This document shows, piece by piece, positions 45,650-57,251 of a stretch of 64,000 nucleotides of DNA (position 1 is the first letter of the stretch; the number at the start of each line of letters is the position of its first letter). The notes below the pieces were generated by a model, which ran no database searches, was not told where the DNA came from, and worked only from the letters and a program-made list of their open reading frames with translations. Position numbers and translations under genes: made by a program. Source of the stretch: Dryococelus australis (lineage: Eukaryota; Arthropoda; Insecta; Phasmatodea; Phasmatidae); assembly GCA_029891345.1 (NCBI GenBank), contig CM057000.1:131347663-131411662 (forward strand), given 5' to 3'.

Positions 45650-46060
45650 TGGGAGAGCTGAGCACGCGCCTTGTAAGTGCGTTATTTGCTGTGGGCGCGC
45701 CAAGGGGAACGAGCTTTGTCATAAGACAGCGTCTCCCACGCCGCCCTCGGCCGGGCGTACGACCCGTTTATGCGGGCAGCAGCTGCCTGGCGCGTTTTGC
45801 CCGAAAGCAACGGCCGCAGGTCCCTTATGCAAGGTCAGACAGAGGATGGAATTGCGATCTCTCCTCCTCCCCCCTCCCCACTGCCACGCAACCCTCCCCG
45901 CCCAACAGACCTGCATCTCGCTGACGATAGCACTTTCGCTCTTCGGCAATGTCCGTGGGCGCTCCGAGCTCTTCGTTTCTGTCGGCGCGCGCGCGCCATT
46001 GTTTGTTTACACATCTGACGTGGCCTGAAAAACTTACAACTGGGGTTTCCGCTTTATCGG
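45650..46060. other. GC- and CpG-rich island
   Basis: High GC with many CG dinucleotides (GGGCGCGCC, CCCACGCCGCCCTCGGCCGG, GGCGCGCGCGCGCC). Several frames overlap on both strands, as expected from GC-rich DNA lacking stops, and none is recognised. It could be a promoter island. Confidence 0.4.
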
Positions 46061-46295
46061 AGTTTCGGGTGAATCGCGAGTCGCGACGAACAACGGGGAG
46101 AAGCGTGCGTAAACATTTCTCATGAATGAAGCTGTTATCGCGAAACAAGATTCTCTAGATTACAACCTTGCGTGAATGGGATTGCCTGCGATACCACAGC
46201 CACAACACAAGCTGCAGCGAATAAAAGAAGTCAGAAGTCGGGCGGTCCCGTCGAATATCGCAAATACAGTTTAGTGGCTTCTTACTGCTCATCGT

Positions 46296-46898
46296 AGGTT
46301 TGTTCGCGTGGTATGCTTTTTCTACTATCTGAGAGCAGGTGATAGGTGATATTTATCACTAGCCGAAAAGTAGCAAAAACAGCAGTTACTCTCGGCAGAA
46401 CGACACGAACGACTAACAACAGTAAATTAACGTCAAAAATATACGATCGATATTTTATTAAAAATAAGTTGATAATCATTATTGCATGTGTAATTTACGT
46501 ATATTAAAATTTTTTATCACTCAAAATAACTAACTTTCTAGGATAAATGTGTCTTTTAAGTTATTTTTATTTCCCTCTGCACTTCTTACAGGATACCCAA
46601 ACATATTCTCTTCATCAATCTGCGTAAAAGCAAATTACTATTTGCAATCGTCACTGTCAAGACACTTCAAAGTTTGTGTTTTTATTTAGGGGGCCATTTT
46701 TTTTCCACCTTGCTCGTTTTGATATTTCTGCTGTACCTCGGCGAGCAAGAGCAGAAACGGCTGGTTTCTATAGAACAAATAGCAATTGCTACCGCCAACC
46801 GAACAGCATACAAAAAAAAAAGTGCTTCCGGTAACACGAACGGTAACTAGCAGAAATAGCAATAAACTAGCAGAATAGCAAACCACGCGAACACACCT
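46296..46898. mobile_element. MITE with TTCGCGTGGT TIRs
   Basis: Left end AGGTTTGTTCGCGTGGTATG and right-end inverse AGGTGTGTTCGCGTGGTTTG, about 30 bp with mismatches. The 603-bp interior is non-coding and has further symmetric CAGAAATAGC/GCTATTTCTG-like words. A short CGT flanks both sides. Confidence 0.65.
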
Positions 46899-46949
46899 CG
46901 TGTCTCCTCACACAGCATGAAAACTTTACATTGCCACAAAGAAGGTTAA

Positions 46950-47414
46950 GGTGGTCCCCTAGGTAGGCCGCCGAACGCTGTGCAGAGCTCCGGCAGAAAA
47001 AAACGTTTTATTAAAAAACCGTCCAAAGTATCTGAGTGAGATCTGCTTACGAACAGCATTTAAGAAACGTTACACGTCTGTATACGTTTTTCGGTTCCTT
47101 CGTTTCTCTCTAAAGCATGTTCTCGTGATAGTGGAAAAACGGGTGTTTTCACGGTCATTTTTAGGTATGGACCAAACATTGAAAAAGGAATAGGGACGTG
47201 CATCAAACCTTTATTTTTATCATTACGTCATAAAATGGCAGGGTAACCACTGAAAGTCTCATAGCAGCGAGTTATCGACGGCAAGACTGCACGCCAGTTC
47301 AGTGCTTTGTGCGTGGAGGCGACGAGAGAGTTGATGCGCACGTCTCGGTCACCCCTAGTGCTCCCGCGCTTCTAGACCTCAAACGTGCAAAATTATTTCA
47401 GCCAGGCGGCCACC
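46950..47414. mobile_element. Second TTAA-flanked element
   Basis: Starts GGTGGTCCCCTAGG and ends with the partial inverse GCCAGGCGGCCACC. TTAA lies on both sides (46946-46949, 47415-47418). Length 465 bp is close to the other TTAA element, but the sequences are unrelated. The TIR is short (7-14 bp, imperfect), so the call is weaker. Confidence 0.55.
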
Positions 47415-47760
47415 TTAAGGCGCCTCACTAGTTGTCATATGGGTCTCACTGTAAGCAACTGTGTCAATTTTAAATTTTAGAAATAATACGGAATATTTCA
47501 ATGTAAAACTTATTCCAGGACAGAAATACTAGTAGATATTTTGTCGTCAACATATACGTTTGGTTATGGAAAAAAAAATCGCTGTAAGTATAGAACTTTT
47601 ATTTACGATAAAGCAGAGTTTCAAACTATAGCGACAAAGCTTTATCTTTTCTCAACACATTGCTGTATTTAATCCCTATAGTCACCGCTTAAAATTCTGA
47701 GGGAACAGAGCACAGCCACGCTTGTATGTGCTATTTTCCATTTCCATCATTAAGAAACAA

Positions 47761-48405
47761 ATGGGGTGTGGCTGTGTTGGGGACACGGCCGTTTGTTTTG
47801 CGTGAATACGTCTACCTTGCCGCGCCCGGACGCTTTGATTTTTATTACGCTCCCCGCACAGCTTTACTCGATCATATGGAGTTTTATGGGTATCACTGAA
47901 TTGTTTTCGAGATGCTCTTTCCAACCGTATACGATTTCTGTATTTCGACTTGGCTTTTTGGCGAGTATAGGCCGACATTGTGTTAAGGTTTCTTAATTTT
48001 TTACATTAGACGCATACAATTTCACCATAACAACGCCACACAAATTTTATTTTTTATACACGCAATCGATTGATCTTGACAAGAGCTGTCGATTAAAACT
48101 CAAACGAGCGCCGTAGCTTCTCCTAGTCGAAAGTTATACTACGCGGCGAAACGAACTCAAAATTGCGCTGCCCCCCCCCCCCTTTTTATTTTTACACGCC
48201 ACGCGCGATGCTTTGGAGTCCTCACTCAACTTGACATATTCTTTTGATCCTTTGGCAATCGAGCGGTGTAATTGAATTTTGAATGTAGGCGATAGATTCG
48301 TAGCTGCAATGCCACACTGTATCCCCCGATTTTGCTATCGTCGGATTTTCTGCATTGCCTCACACTATGTTTGCATATTTATAGACGTATTTACGTCAAA
48401 AAAAA
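47761..48405 (+). repeat. Dispersed repeat C, copy 2
   Basis: Full-length partner of 16970-17573 in the same orientation, with the poly-C tract (48171-48182) at the equivalent position and an A run at the end. Confidence 0.8.
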
Positions 48406-48413
48406 CTACTAAG

Positions 48414-48501
48414 GAGGCATTGAAACCTTAGTGAAAGAGAAGGCATTGAAACCTTACTTTGTCAGTATAAATAAAGTCGAAATAAACAAATAAACAAATA
48501 A
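48414..48501 (+). mobile_element. LINE-type 3' end fragment
   Basis: AGAAGGCATTGAAACCTTAC, then AGTATAAATAAAGTCGAAAT, then an AAACAAATA-type repeat tail. The inverse occurs at 57571-57645. A simple-repeat tail after a fixed end is typical of LINE 3' ends. It abuts a 5'-truncated family-A MITE. Confidence 0.6.
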
Positions 48502-48773
48502 ACGTCGAATTATAAGTGTTAGGTAAACATTTATGAATACCGAAATTATTTCCATTGCTTTCCGTTTTTTTTATGTGCACAAGTGTAAGAATTATCAAAT
48601 ACGTAAAATATTTACTTGTCTTATTACTTTACAGTTTCACTTAACCTACGCATGAATAAAGTGACCAGATTCGTTGCATTGCTAATTTTCACACGGCAGA
48701 AGAATACACAACGTGTATACAAGTAGACATTAAGCAGGGCTTTTAAAAGTGCACACTTTACAATGAACATCCT
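48502..48773 (-). mobile_element. Family-A MITE, copy A7, truncated
   Basis: Begins inside the family at ACGTCGAATTATAAGTGTTA and runs through ACGCATGAATAAAGTGACC and AAGCAGGGCTTTTAAAAGTG to CAATGAACATCC. The missing half would lie left of the LINE tail. Confidence 0.8.
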
Positions 48774-49106
48774 GTAGTAACCCCCCTTTTTTTTTCGCCC
48801 CCCCCCCCCCTCTTCATCTTGCTTACCTCTTTGACAGGCCTCTCTTCGTTCAGGCCGGGGCCGGAGTAAAAAAAAAAAAAAAACACGTTATGAAAATGCT
48901 TCTTCCCATTTCGCCGAGCGGTACTGCACGTGGGAAACCATTCATAGACCCATCCAGTCGCGAGGAGCCTTTTTTTTTTATTATCCCCCACCCCCCTCCC
49001 GCCAGTGCTAGCGTCCTCAAGGTCGGAGAAGATGCCACTAGCAGTCTGCTCCCGCGGTTTGGCGCCATGCCAGGACAGAGGTGGCTCGTTCAAGTCCCGT
49101 TTACAC
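48774..49106. other. Homopolymer-rich spacer, no gene seen
   Basis: Contains T9, C13 (48798-48810), A15 and C-rich tracts. Overlapping frames on both strands are not credible genes. Confidence 0.45.
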
Positions 49107-49323
49107 CACAGACTAAAGATGAGGTGGACCGATTATTCGTCTCCTGCGCATGTACCCGGCATGTATGGTCAACAGTGATGAGCGCGTTTGTTTATATCTT
49201 AATAGTCATAATACACGCACTTTTACATGAATGAAATAGTTTCACCAGTTTGAATTTGATCGAAATGCATTCCATATTGTTTAGAGGAAGTATACAAACA
49301 TCTCAAAGAACTTGATTTATTAC

Positions 49324-49428
49324 GCACGTGGGAATCGTGCCGGACGATGCCGATAGTCGGCCGGTTTTCTCAGGGATCTCCTGTTCCCCCCGCCCTTTCA
49401 TTCCAGCGCTGCTCCATTTCCACCTCAA
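49324..49428 (+). repeat. SINE-like repeat, copy 3 (body only)
   Basis: CGTGGGAATCGTGCCGGACG, GGTTTTCTCAGGGATCTCC, CCCGCCCTTTCATTCCAGC, GCTGCTCCAT: the same body order as the copy at 50125-50293 on the other strand. The tRNA-like head is absent. Confidence 0.55.
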
Positions 49429-49440
49429 GCACCCTCATCG

Positions 49441-49816
49441 ACTCTCAAGACCACAATGGTGCACGAACGCAGAATATTTGCCCGATTTTCGTTATAGCAT
49501 GTTTTTCAGAGGGTTTATCGAAAATGTTGGCACGAAAAGACGTAAATGTTAATTTTTAACAACTTCTCGCATTCTTTAACTTTTACTACCTTCATTATTC
49601 TGTGAACAATGGTGGAATGTGAGAAATATGATATTCTTTCTTATCTGCCGTCAGTGCCCCGATAGTAATGGTAGAGAATATCTATCAATGTAAGAAAGTG
49701 TTCGAAATTATTCTTTATGTATTGTCGTGCCAAAAATTTCGAAAAATACAGTGAAAAACAACTTTTGACCAAAATTAAGGTAAATACACGGCTTTCGTGC
49801 ACCATTCGCCTTGAGA
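49441..49816. mobile_element. Inverted-repeat element within E3
   Basis: TCTCAAGACCACAATGGTGC, ACGAA at the left and the inverse TTCGTGCACCATTCGCCTTG, AGA at the right. The ATGGTGCACGAA core is exact. The 376-bp interior is non-coding. The TSD is unclear. Confidence 0.55.
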
Positions 49817-50124
49817 ACCGCTCAGATCTTTTCACTCACTTATTTACATAAACAGTGTTCTAAGCTCACGTCCAATCCACGCCGTTTTTGCTAGTCGTGT
49901 TGGCAGAGAAGTAGTTCCGTGTTGGACACGGAGACGGGCAGAGCGCACCCAGCGAGGTCGCTCTACCTCATCTTCAGTCTATGATTTGACATGCGAGCGA
50001 ACACAAGCGGGCACGTGCGAGCGAGCGAGTATAACAACGAACAGAACATTACCACGGGTGTTGGTATGCGAGCGCGAACAAGCGCACTTCGTCCCAGATG
50101 ATTCGCCTGTTGTCGTTTTTTCAT

Positions 50125-50293
50125 CGAAGCGAGGTAAGTATGGAGCAGCAGCGGAATGCAAGGGCGGGGAAAAAAAAAAGGGAGATTTTCGAGAAAATCC
50201 ATTGATCGGTGGCATCGTCCGGCACGATTCCCACATGCGAACCCGGTTCGTCTAGGTGGGAGGCAAGTACTTTAACCACATCACCACAGCTCC
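50125..50293 (-). repeat. tRNA-derived SINE, copy 2, with head
   Basis: Minus strand: GGAGCTGTGGTGATGTGGTT, AAAGTACTTGCC (A-box-like), then CCGGGTTCGCATGTGG (B-box-like), then the shared body GAATCGTGCCGGACGATGCC and CGCCCTTGCATTCCGCTGC. This is the clearest SINE copy in the window. Confidence 0.6.
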
Positions 50294-50589
50294 TCGAGAG
50301 GTGGGAGGGGGGTTGCAAATTTGCCAGGGAACTCCCCCTCTCATAAATTTTTCCCCTGACACTTGTAATAAAAATTATTTCCTCCCACGAAGAGCAATAT
50401 CGTAAGACGACAGATGAGACAAATCGTTCACACGTATGAATGATAAAAACGAAGCTTGATGCGTACTTCAGAATTAAAGTACCAGCTGGAAAACACGCGA
50501 GGACACAAACTACTAATTAATATTGTGACGGCTATCCCTGTACATCGAACGAAAGTCAAAACCGACGGTGCCATATGAACGGCTTACCT

Positions 50590-50817
50590 TCGCTGCGACG
50601 GGGGTGTTTGACGAGCTCCACGCCTCACATCCGCTGGGCGGGCCTGCTGGTCTGCAAGTATGGGCGCCGCGGGGCCACAGCCGCCCAGGAAAATCTATGA
50701 CTGCCTTCCACTCCCTCGTACGTCACCTTGACCACGTGACGCCAGCCAGCCAGTCACGCACCACCAGGATGCCCTTCCAGGACTTCTGGATATCGACGGA
50801 GTGAAGATCATTTTGTA
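50590..50817 (-). other. GC-rich block with a minus-strand splice-donor-like end
   Basis: On the minus strand one frame is open before and after a single TGA, and the block ends at GCGAAG followed by GTAAGC, a good donor. It may be a 5' exon or promoter-proximal sequence. Overlapping frames on the plus strand are equally open, so coding status is unresolved. Confidence 0.22.
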
Positions 50818-52257
50818 ATGTTCTAGATGATTTCAAATAAAATATAAATACAGGTGTCTCGCCCAGATTCGGGGAGACAATACAGGGTTTTCACTTTGGC
50901 AGGAACTGCTGACCCGTCAAAAATTTAAAAAAGCTGGCTTGCTGCCATTTTAGTTAAGTATGGTTTAAAGTAAAATAATTATATGTAACCTGCATAAAGC
51001 TGGAAAGAGATTTAATCTTGTAAAAATGTAGATTTTGGGGGAAGTTTTAAACAGAATTATTTGTGATACCCTTTTATACTAAATGTAATCAGTGGGAAAA
51101 CTATATTTTTATATAACGTTTATTGATTGTAAAATTTTGGGGGAAAATTATGCAATTGGTTATATTTTAATATAAAAACCAAGCCAACGAATAATTTTCA
51201 AACCTTTTCACTGGAACCAACCCAAATCCCTTTTTTGACATCATTGAGGGGGGGGGGGGAGCTCTCAGCTGTTTTCCAACTTAAAAACACCTACATTCAG
51301 GAAGCAGTTGAGACAAGGGCCTCGTCCTGTATGTGTTGGCAAACACCATCACAATATTCAGTGACTTTCATAGCTTAGGTTTTTGGCGTAGCGCAAAATT
51401 TCGTGTCATTCTTAGTGTACTTAATTCCATCCCAGGCTCAGATATAAGATATGTAACTTTTCAGATGGTTTATAAACCTATAAGTTAGTTCGTATTTCCG
51501 CTACCAGATGTCGGCCGCTTTGCTGGAAAACGCGAATCTCCAAAAGTATCGAGATCGCTAATCCCCCACTCCCCCAGCCTCCTCAGCAAAAAGTGTAACT
51601 CACACCCTGCGCTGAAGGATATGCATGTTCGCTCGTGTTCAGTATTCGCACCTCGCTGACACCAATGCGAACAGCTCTGAAATAGTTTGCAATAATATTG
51701 ATGTTTATTAATATTTTTAGCTAATTGCTTTCCTTCCTTTTTTTCTACAGTTTTTCTTGTTTATATCTGATATGTCTAGCTTTTACTGTGATATTTAGAA
51801 AACAAATTTATAAATTTAATTCAATCGTAATGGAGTGCTTTTAAAAGTTTACCACTTAGGATCAGTGACAATAAATTATTCATTACTTCCTAAGGCTGAC
51901 AGCAAGACACAGTAGTCTAACATCTATAGTCTTCAGGCATCAATAAAATTATTCGTGTGCCCTGACAGTAAAATTAATAAATCTGAAATAAAGGCTTGCT
52001 CACCAAAGACTTCATTGCTCGCTAAAATGGGTTTGAACGTAAGAGCTGAGAAGGGAGAAAACCTCTTTCTATGATAGACCCTAAATGGATAAATATGTTT
52101 TCTCTGCCCCTGAGCGCTGTGATTGGTTGGTTGTGCCACTGATCCATGTGCTCCGTACAATGAGCATTATCTGCGACTGCGTGAACCCACCTTTAGCTTC
52201 TCTCGTTCGAGCGGATTGCACGGAGTTACATTTCCTTGTGCGCTCAACACTTTGTCG
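50818..52257. other. No gene seen
   Basis: AT-rich with a G12 tract at 51248-51259. No gene or clear repeat was recognised. Confidence 0.45.
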
Positions 52258-52674
52258 TCACTGAACACGGTAAAATGAGCACTTTTAAAAGCCCTGCTTA
52301 ATATATATATATATTTTGCACCTTGTGTATTCTTCCGCCTTATGCAAAATTAACATTTCCATGGGCCACATCACGTTATTCATGCGTCGGAGAAGTGAAA
52401 TTGTGGAATAATTATGAAAGTAAATATTTTACAAATATACTAATTTTTACACTTGCTGCATTGAAAAAAAGAGAAAACTAAGTAAATAGTTTAAATTATC
52501 ACAAATGGTTACGTAACACTTTTAATTCGGCGTTAAGATATGGAACTACTTTCCATTTATCGTTACCAACTTTACTGGACACGTCACTCAGTGCGCCCGT
52601 TAAAATATACGCAGGCAGGGGCAGTGACATTTTCTAAGGTTGATTTCAAAACTGCTCACTTTCCGTGAACATCG
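52258..52674 (+). mobile_element. Family-A MITE, copy A8
   Basis: CTGAACACGGTAAAATGAGC to TCACTTTCCGTGAACATCG. The interior words TTATGCAAAATTAACATTTC, GGGCCACATCA and GATATGGAACTACTTTCC are in family order. A short TA run (52303-52314) replaces the AGATCTACT word. Confidence 0.88.
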
Positions 52675-54060
52675 TATACTTTTCATAACCACACTTTAGA
52701 CTGCGCAACGACATAGATTAAATGGAGGTCCGAAGTCCTATTAGACGCGCGCGTCATATTTCACTTCCCAGCGAGCATGCAAGCACCAGATATCATGGCA
52801 CTGTGTATACCGTGTATAACAGGAAGTGAACAACCACCACAGAAATATCACCGGCGTCATCTGCAGATAAATTCTGCATTCCCTACCACGCAATGTTCAA
52901 CCACGCTTCGTGTGGTGTGGTGGGGTTACAATTGGTTGAAGACTGTCGATCAGTTTAACGATCGAAATATCAACAAATACACACTATGAAACTTTTTCTG
53001 CCAAACTTCCTAAACTGTAATGGAAGTTTTTAAGTTATACACTCTACGGGAATGATACCACACATCAATTTGCAAATATGGGAATGTTTACCGTCGCTAC
53101 TATGCAAAGTTAAGAACTTCCCTATGCATTTGACTCTTTCCTGAGCAAACGTAGGAACGCTACGATGAATGTATAAGAAAAAAAAAATACCATTCTCACT
53201 AAGTGTATGCACTGGTATGGTAAATTTACGAATAATTTCTTAGAGTGCAGTTTCCCTGGTACACGGTAGTACTACAATTCTTTCAAATAAACTCACCAGT
53301 ACATTTTCTAGCAGTAAGCTTCCTGTATTTACATAAGAACAAAAAATTCTGTGGACCAAAGAAGCTCACATTTTCTGCCTCCCACCCAGTCTCCTTGCGA
53401 AGCCAACACTGCAGCTAGGGTTTTAACTGTGGATACTAAACTAAGGTCGCACAAGAACACGTTATTGAAGTCTGCAAGTTCTTATAAGTTCATCAACGAA
53501 AACCAAGACGTCGAAAGTCATGATAACGGATTTTCTACATTCGCGAGAAAAGTCAGGGTGAAGTATTTTCCCCGAACTACTTATTATGCCAAAATAATAT
53601 TAATATTTTCTCTCGGACGAATAAAGAAGTATTGGCAAAAACATTAATACCTATTTTAAAAATATATTCAGGATGCCAGGACCCGAACACTGATTGTTAA
53701 ATATCCTTTATGCTTAATTAATATGTCGTATATATGATATAGATCACATGAAATGTGAATTAGTTGGCAATTCAATCGGGAGCATAGGAACTTTGGCTCC
53801 TATATTCCGAAATTTTTTACTTTTCGATGTTATATTTTGAAAACTACAATAATTTGACTAAAAATATTTACATATATGTGGTCCGTATATAATTACATCT
53901 CTTTCAGTTATAGAAATAAAAAATGATTGTGATAAATGGTCTTAAAGGAAAACAAATGATACCTAGCAAAACTGATTCCAAATAGAGCATAGATATGCTA
54001 ATAATACACGTTACTTTAACGCCTTAAAACTTTCCCCCCTTTTTTCTCAATCGTTGGCAC
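52675..54060. other. No gene seen
   Basis: AT-rich with a few frames under 100 codons and no domains. Confidence 0.45.
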
Positions 54061-54137
54061 CTATTTGCGTTTTCGCCTCCCCTCGGTAAATCACCTCCCA
54101 CCCTCCTTTACCGTCACCCCTTCCTTCTTCGTGTGTC

Positions 54138-54419
54138 ATGGCCTGTGCTGCAGTGGTACAATCTCTCAAGACTGTACAAAAGGCGGTTTCCTTTCGATTG
54201 AAAGCCTGCCTTTGTCCACCCATTGGATCTTGGATTTTTCCCGTTGGACAGACGCGTAAGCGTGGATCAAAGTCTGCGAGAGCTGCTGATCGCACTGCAA
54301 CGCGACCCACTTGGGCGTCTGGAGCCTCCCTCAACACTCGAACCCGAGCCCTCCACACGAGCCAATCACGAGCCCTCGCTGTCGCTAGGGCGCCGTGTGA
54401 CCCCGACACCAGTCTTTAG
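54138..54419 (+). other. Unidentified 93-codon open frame in a GC-rich block
   Basis: ATG at 54138 (context TCATGGCC) opens a basic, Arg/Ala/Thr-rich product (MACAAVVQSLKTVQKAVSF, later RKRGSKSARAADRTATR). A second long frame overlaps on the same strand and a third on the opposite strand, as GC-rich DNA often allows. No family is recognised, so it is listed as an open frame only. Confidence 0.2.
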
Positions 54420-54439
54420 GTGTATTTTCGCGGTTTAAT

Positions 54440-55117
54440 TGGTAACGGGCTGGTCATTAGCGTTCACAACGATATGTTCAGATCGTGAAAATGCTTATTG
54501 TAAGCATAAATGGTGAATCTCAGTTGGAGGGAACTTCAAACCTGCGCAATCGCTCTAATTGTGTCAGAAATGCACATGGAATGTACGGATGTATTAATGT
54601 ATTTGAATGCAGAGACTAACAAGTGAAAATAATAACATTAACATGGCAGAAATGCAGCTCGAGTTACAACGAATGAAACACATCTATTAAAACTTCACTA
54701 CGACTCAAAATATCATAACTAAACCAAACGTAAGTAATGTACAGATTGAGGTTATCCACGTTATAACACTCGCCTCCGACTCATTTGAACAAAACCTTCC
54801 CACTTTCGTCCTGAAATAAGGTACAATCTTCATTTTGAACTAACGAATGTTCATCCAATTTGAACCTTATAAGGCAAGCATGTGATAATGCATGTTGCAA
54901 ATGTTGCGAAAACCCAGAGTTCAAAACGATGAGCAACTACCACCAATATCCGGTTAGTAATTCTATTAACGTGCTCCTGACTACATTAGCCAAAAATGGT
55001 GAACGCTGGTTACCTGGTCACCGTGCGTTCACAACAAATTGGTGAACAGGAGCGCGAAACCACGTCATTGTTACCGATTCGACCGAAAAAAAATACGACT
55101 AGTATTTCATCGGTAAA
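54440..55117. other. No gene seen
   Basis: AT-rich spacer without recognised features. Confidence 0.45.
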
Positions 55118-55120
55118 AGG

Positions 55121-55195
55121 GGCCGCGGTGGTGTAGCGGACAGCGCGCTCGCCTCCCACCAAGGCAAACCACAGTGGGGTCAGAGGTGACTCCAC
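55121..55195 (+). repeat. tRNA-like SINE head
   Basis: GGCCGCGGTGGTGTAGCGGA, CAGCGCGCTCGCCTCCCACC resembles the D-arm/A-box part of a tRNA-derived SINE. The expected B-box is weak (GGGGTCAGAGGTG). Confidence 0.45.
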
Positions 55196-55267
55196 AGCCA
55201 ATAGCAACCGAAGGAATAAGTACATGCAACTCTGGCCACCTGCAGGTCACGTGTCTACACGGGTATA

Positions 55268-55925
55268 GGCTGATCACGGTAAAATGAGCACTTTTAAAAG
55301 CCCTGCTTAAGATCTACTTGTATGCGCGTTGTGTATTGTTCCGCCTTATGTAAATTTAACATTGCCATGGGCCTCGTCACTTTATTCATGCGTCGGTCAA
55401 GTGAAACCGTGAAATTATTGGAAAAGAAAATATTTCACAAATCTGCTCATTTTTACACTTCGATGCATTAAAAAATTTGAAAGCGAAAGGAATAATTTAA
55501 GTTATCACATGTGGTTACCTAAAATTTTTTATTCGCCGTTGAGATATAGAACTATAGGCTGTTCACGGTAAAGCGAGTACTTTTTAAGGCCCTCCCAACC
55601 GGCTTTAACCATTAATAAATATATCTTATTGCAGCATCAGGCATTAAATTTTGAGGGCGGTGAAATGTATACACGGTGTTTATTTGTCACATTGCAATGT
55701 TTATATTAAAAAGCAACAGAAAGATGAAAATAAGATGAAAGGAAAAATTAAGAAGGACCTTAAAAAGTGCTCACTCTACCGTGAATAGCCTATACCTTCC
55801 ATCCATGCGTTAATAACTTTACTGTGAGCATGTCACTTAGTGCGCCCGTTAAAATATATGTAATTTAGAGCAGTGACTTTTTTCGAGGATTAGTTGCAGA
55901 AGTGCTTACTTTATTGTGAACAGCA
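55268..55925 (+). mobile_element. Family-A MITE, copy A9, split by S2
   Basis: Left part starts GGCTGATCACGGTAAAATGA and runs to GTTGAGATATAGAAC (55552). The right part resumes CCTTCCATCCATGCGTT (55795) and ends ACTTTATTGTGAACAGC. Joining across the insertion restores the family sequence seen in A6 and A8. Confidence 0.9.
55555..55792. mobile_element. Short family-A variant S2 nested inside A9
   Basis: TAGGCTGTTCACGGTAAAGC at the left and CTCTACCGTGAATAGCCTA at the right, flanked by TA at 55553-55554 and 55793-55794. The uninterrupted sister sequence has a single TA at this spot, so TA is the target duplication and the superfamily is probably Tc1/mariner-like. Confidence 0.92.
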
Positions 55926-56540
55926 TTTAACGAGATTGCATGGCCTGGCAGAGCATCAGTGCTACACCCTAGCGGTCTATTGTCAAACTAGTTGTGCGTG
56001 AGGTCGATTATGACCCCACCGCGGCACTTGAGGGTTAACGGTACTGCCTGCCTGCATCGTTTTTCTCCTTTTTTTTGGGGGGGGGGGGGGGTTGAGAGAC
56101 GTGGGAACTCTATAAGGGTTACATTGGCACAAGCTACAAGAGCGCCATCGCCGCTACGCGGAAGGCTCTGAACTGACGTGCAATGTTCTCGTGGTGCTGC
56201 GTGTACATATGGGACTTTCAGCTGTGATACTATCATTTTACTGATAAGAAGTCCGTAGCAAAGCTCAATACAGGTTTCTATAGTAGTTTGGTTCGTGCCC
56301 GACTAGTCTCTTTTAAATTACTACGGCAGTTTGAAGAAGCCGTTCTTAACTATATTGGAGGACTCCAAAATAATATTTGCACTATGCGTGGTGGCTTTAA
56401 AGTACCATTCCTTCCTAGTATAGGGTATGATGTCTTTTCGTGGGTAAACATACTAGGAGCTCGTTTAATACTTTCGTCAAAAACCAGGATTTCAAACACA
56501 CTGGATGGTTTGAAAGCAGTGAGAAGAAATTAGGTATAGG
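55926..56540. other. No gene seen; G15 tract
   Basis: Contains G15 at 56077-56091. Frames on either strand are unrecognised. Confidence 0.4.
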
Positions 56541-56822
56541 TAGAGATAGGAACAATTCGCGAGTCCATAGACGTCAAACCCGTGTACACTGAAGTTGACT
56601 TTGCAATTGGATCGCAGTTTATTAATCACACCCTGGACGACTCTGAGCCAATAGCAGACTTGCAAGGTAAAAAAATAGCTGGTGCCATACTTCCAGGTGT
56701 GAAGTAACACTGGCTAATCTATGGGGCAGCAGCCAATGAACAAACATTTGAGGCTCGAGTATACACATGACTGTGGAGTCTAGCCTATAGGTCATTGAAC
56801 TCGCGAATTTTTCCTATCCCTA
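56541..56822. mobile_element. hAT-like MITE, copy 2
   Basis: TAGAGATAGG to CCTATCCCTA with a perfect 8-bp TSD GGTATAGG (56533-56540, 56823-56830). The 282-bp interior matches the copies at 3640 and 57779. Confidence 0.92.
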
Positions 56823-57251
56823 GGTATAGGGAAATACATGTTAATGAAATTCTTTTTTGGTGTTCCTCTCAACGATATAGATATATTCCACGCCGGACTT
56901 TTCTGAGCATAAAAATACGTACTCGCTTCTTTGCTAACAAAGTCTTTTCTAACACTTCTGTATAGCCTGTTTCCTGGAAAGCTCAGAGAACTTAATAATT
57001 AAATAAATAATTACCGAAAACAACATTTTATATTTGCCTCGGTACATAGCTTGACAGTATCATTACTCAAATTTGGGTTCTTGTTTAAAGTTTATATCAT
57101 CAAAATCGGCTACAAAAAAAATAGAATTTTATTAACATGTATTGCCCTATACAAAATACCACTGCTTTAAAGCCAATAATCACGTCGCAGAGATTGCAAC
57201 TGGACTGGTGTTCCGGAATAACCAGTCCACATACACGAAGAAACTGATATG
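56823..57251. other. No gene seen
   Basis: AT-rich spacer. Confidence 0.45.

Larger units (their letters stand above)
49107..49983 (+). mobile_element. Family-E MITE, copy E3, interrupted
   Basis: Left part (49107-about 49322) has CACAGACTAAAGATGAGGTG, CTGCGCATGTACCC, GGTCAACAGTGATG and CACCAGTTTGAATTTGATC. The right part resumes about 49850 and ends CTACCTCATCTTCAGTCTATG. About 530 bp of foreign sequence (a SINE piece and an inverted-repeat element) separates them. Confidence 0.8.

Noticed and set aside
45691-46148. Overlapping frames of up to 107 codons in the GC-rich island
   Set aside because: Same reason: stop-poor GC-rich DNA, no recognisable protein.
49963-50318. Four overlapping frames of 65-89 codons
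   Set aside because: They cover a SINE copy on both strands.
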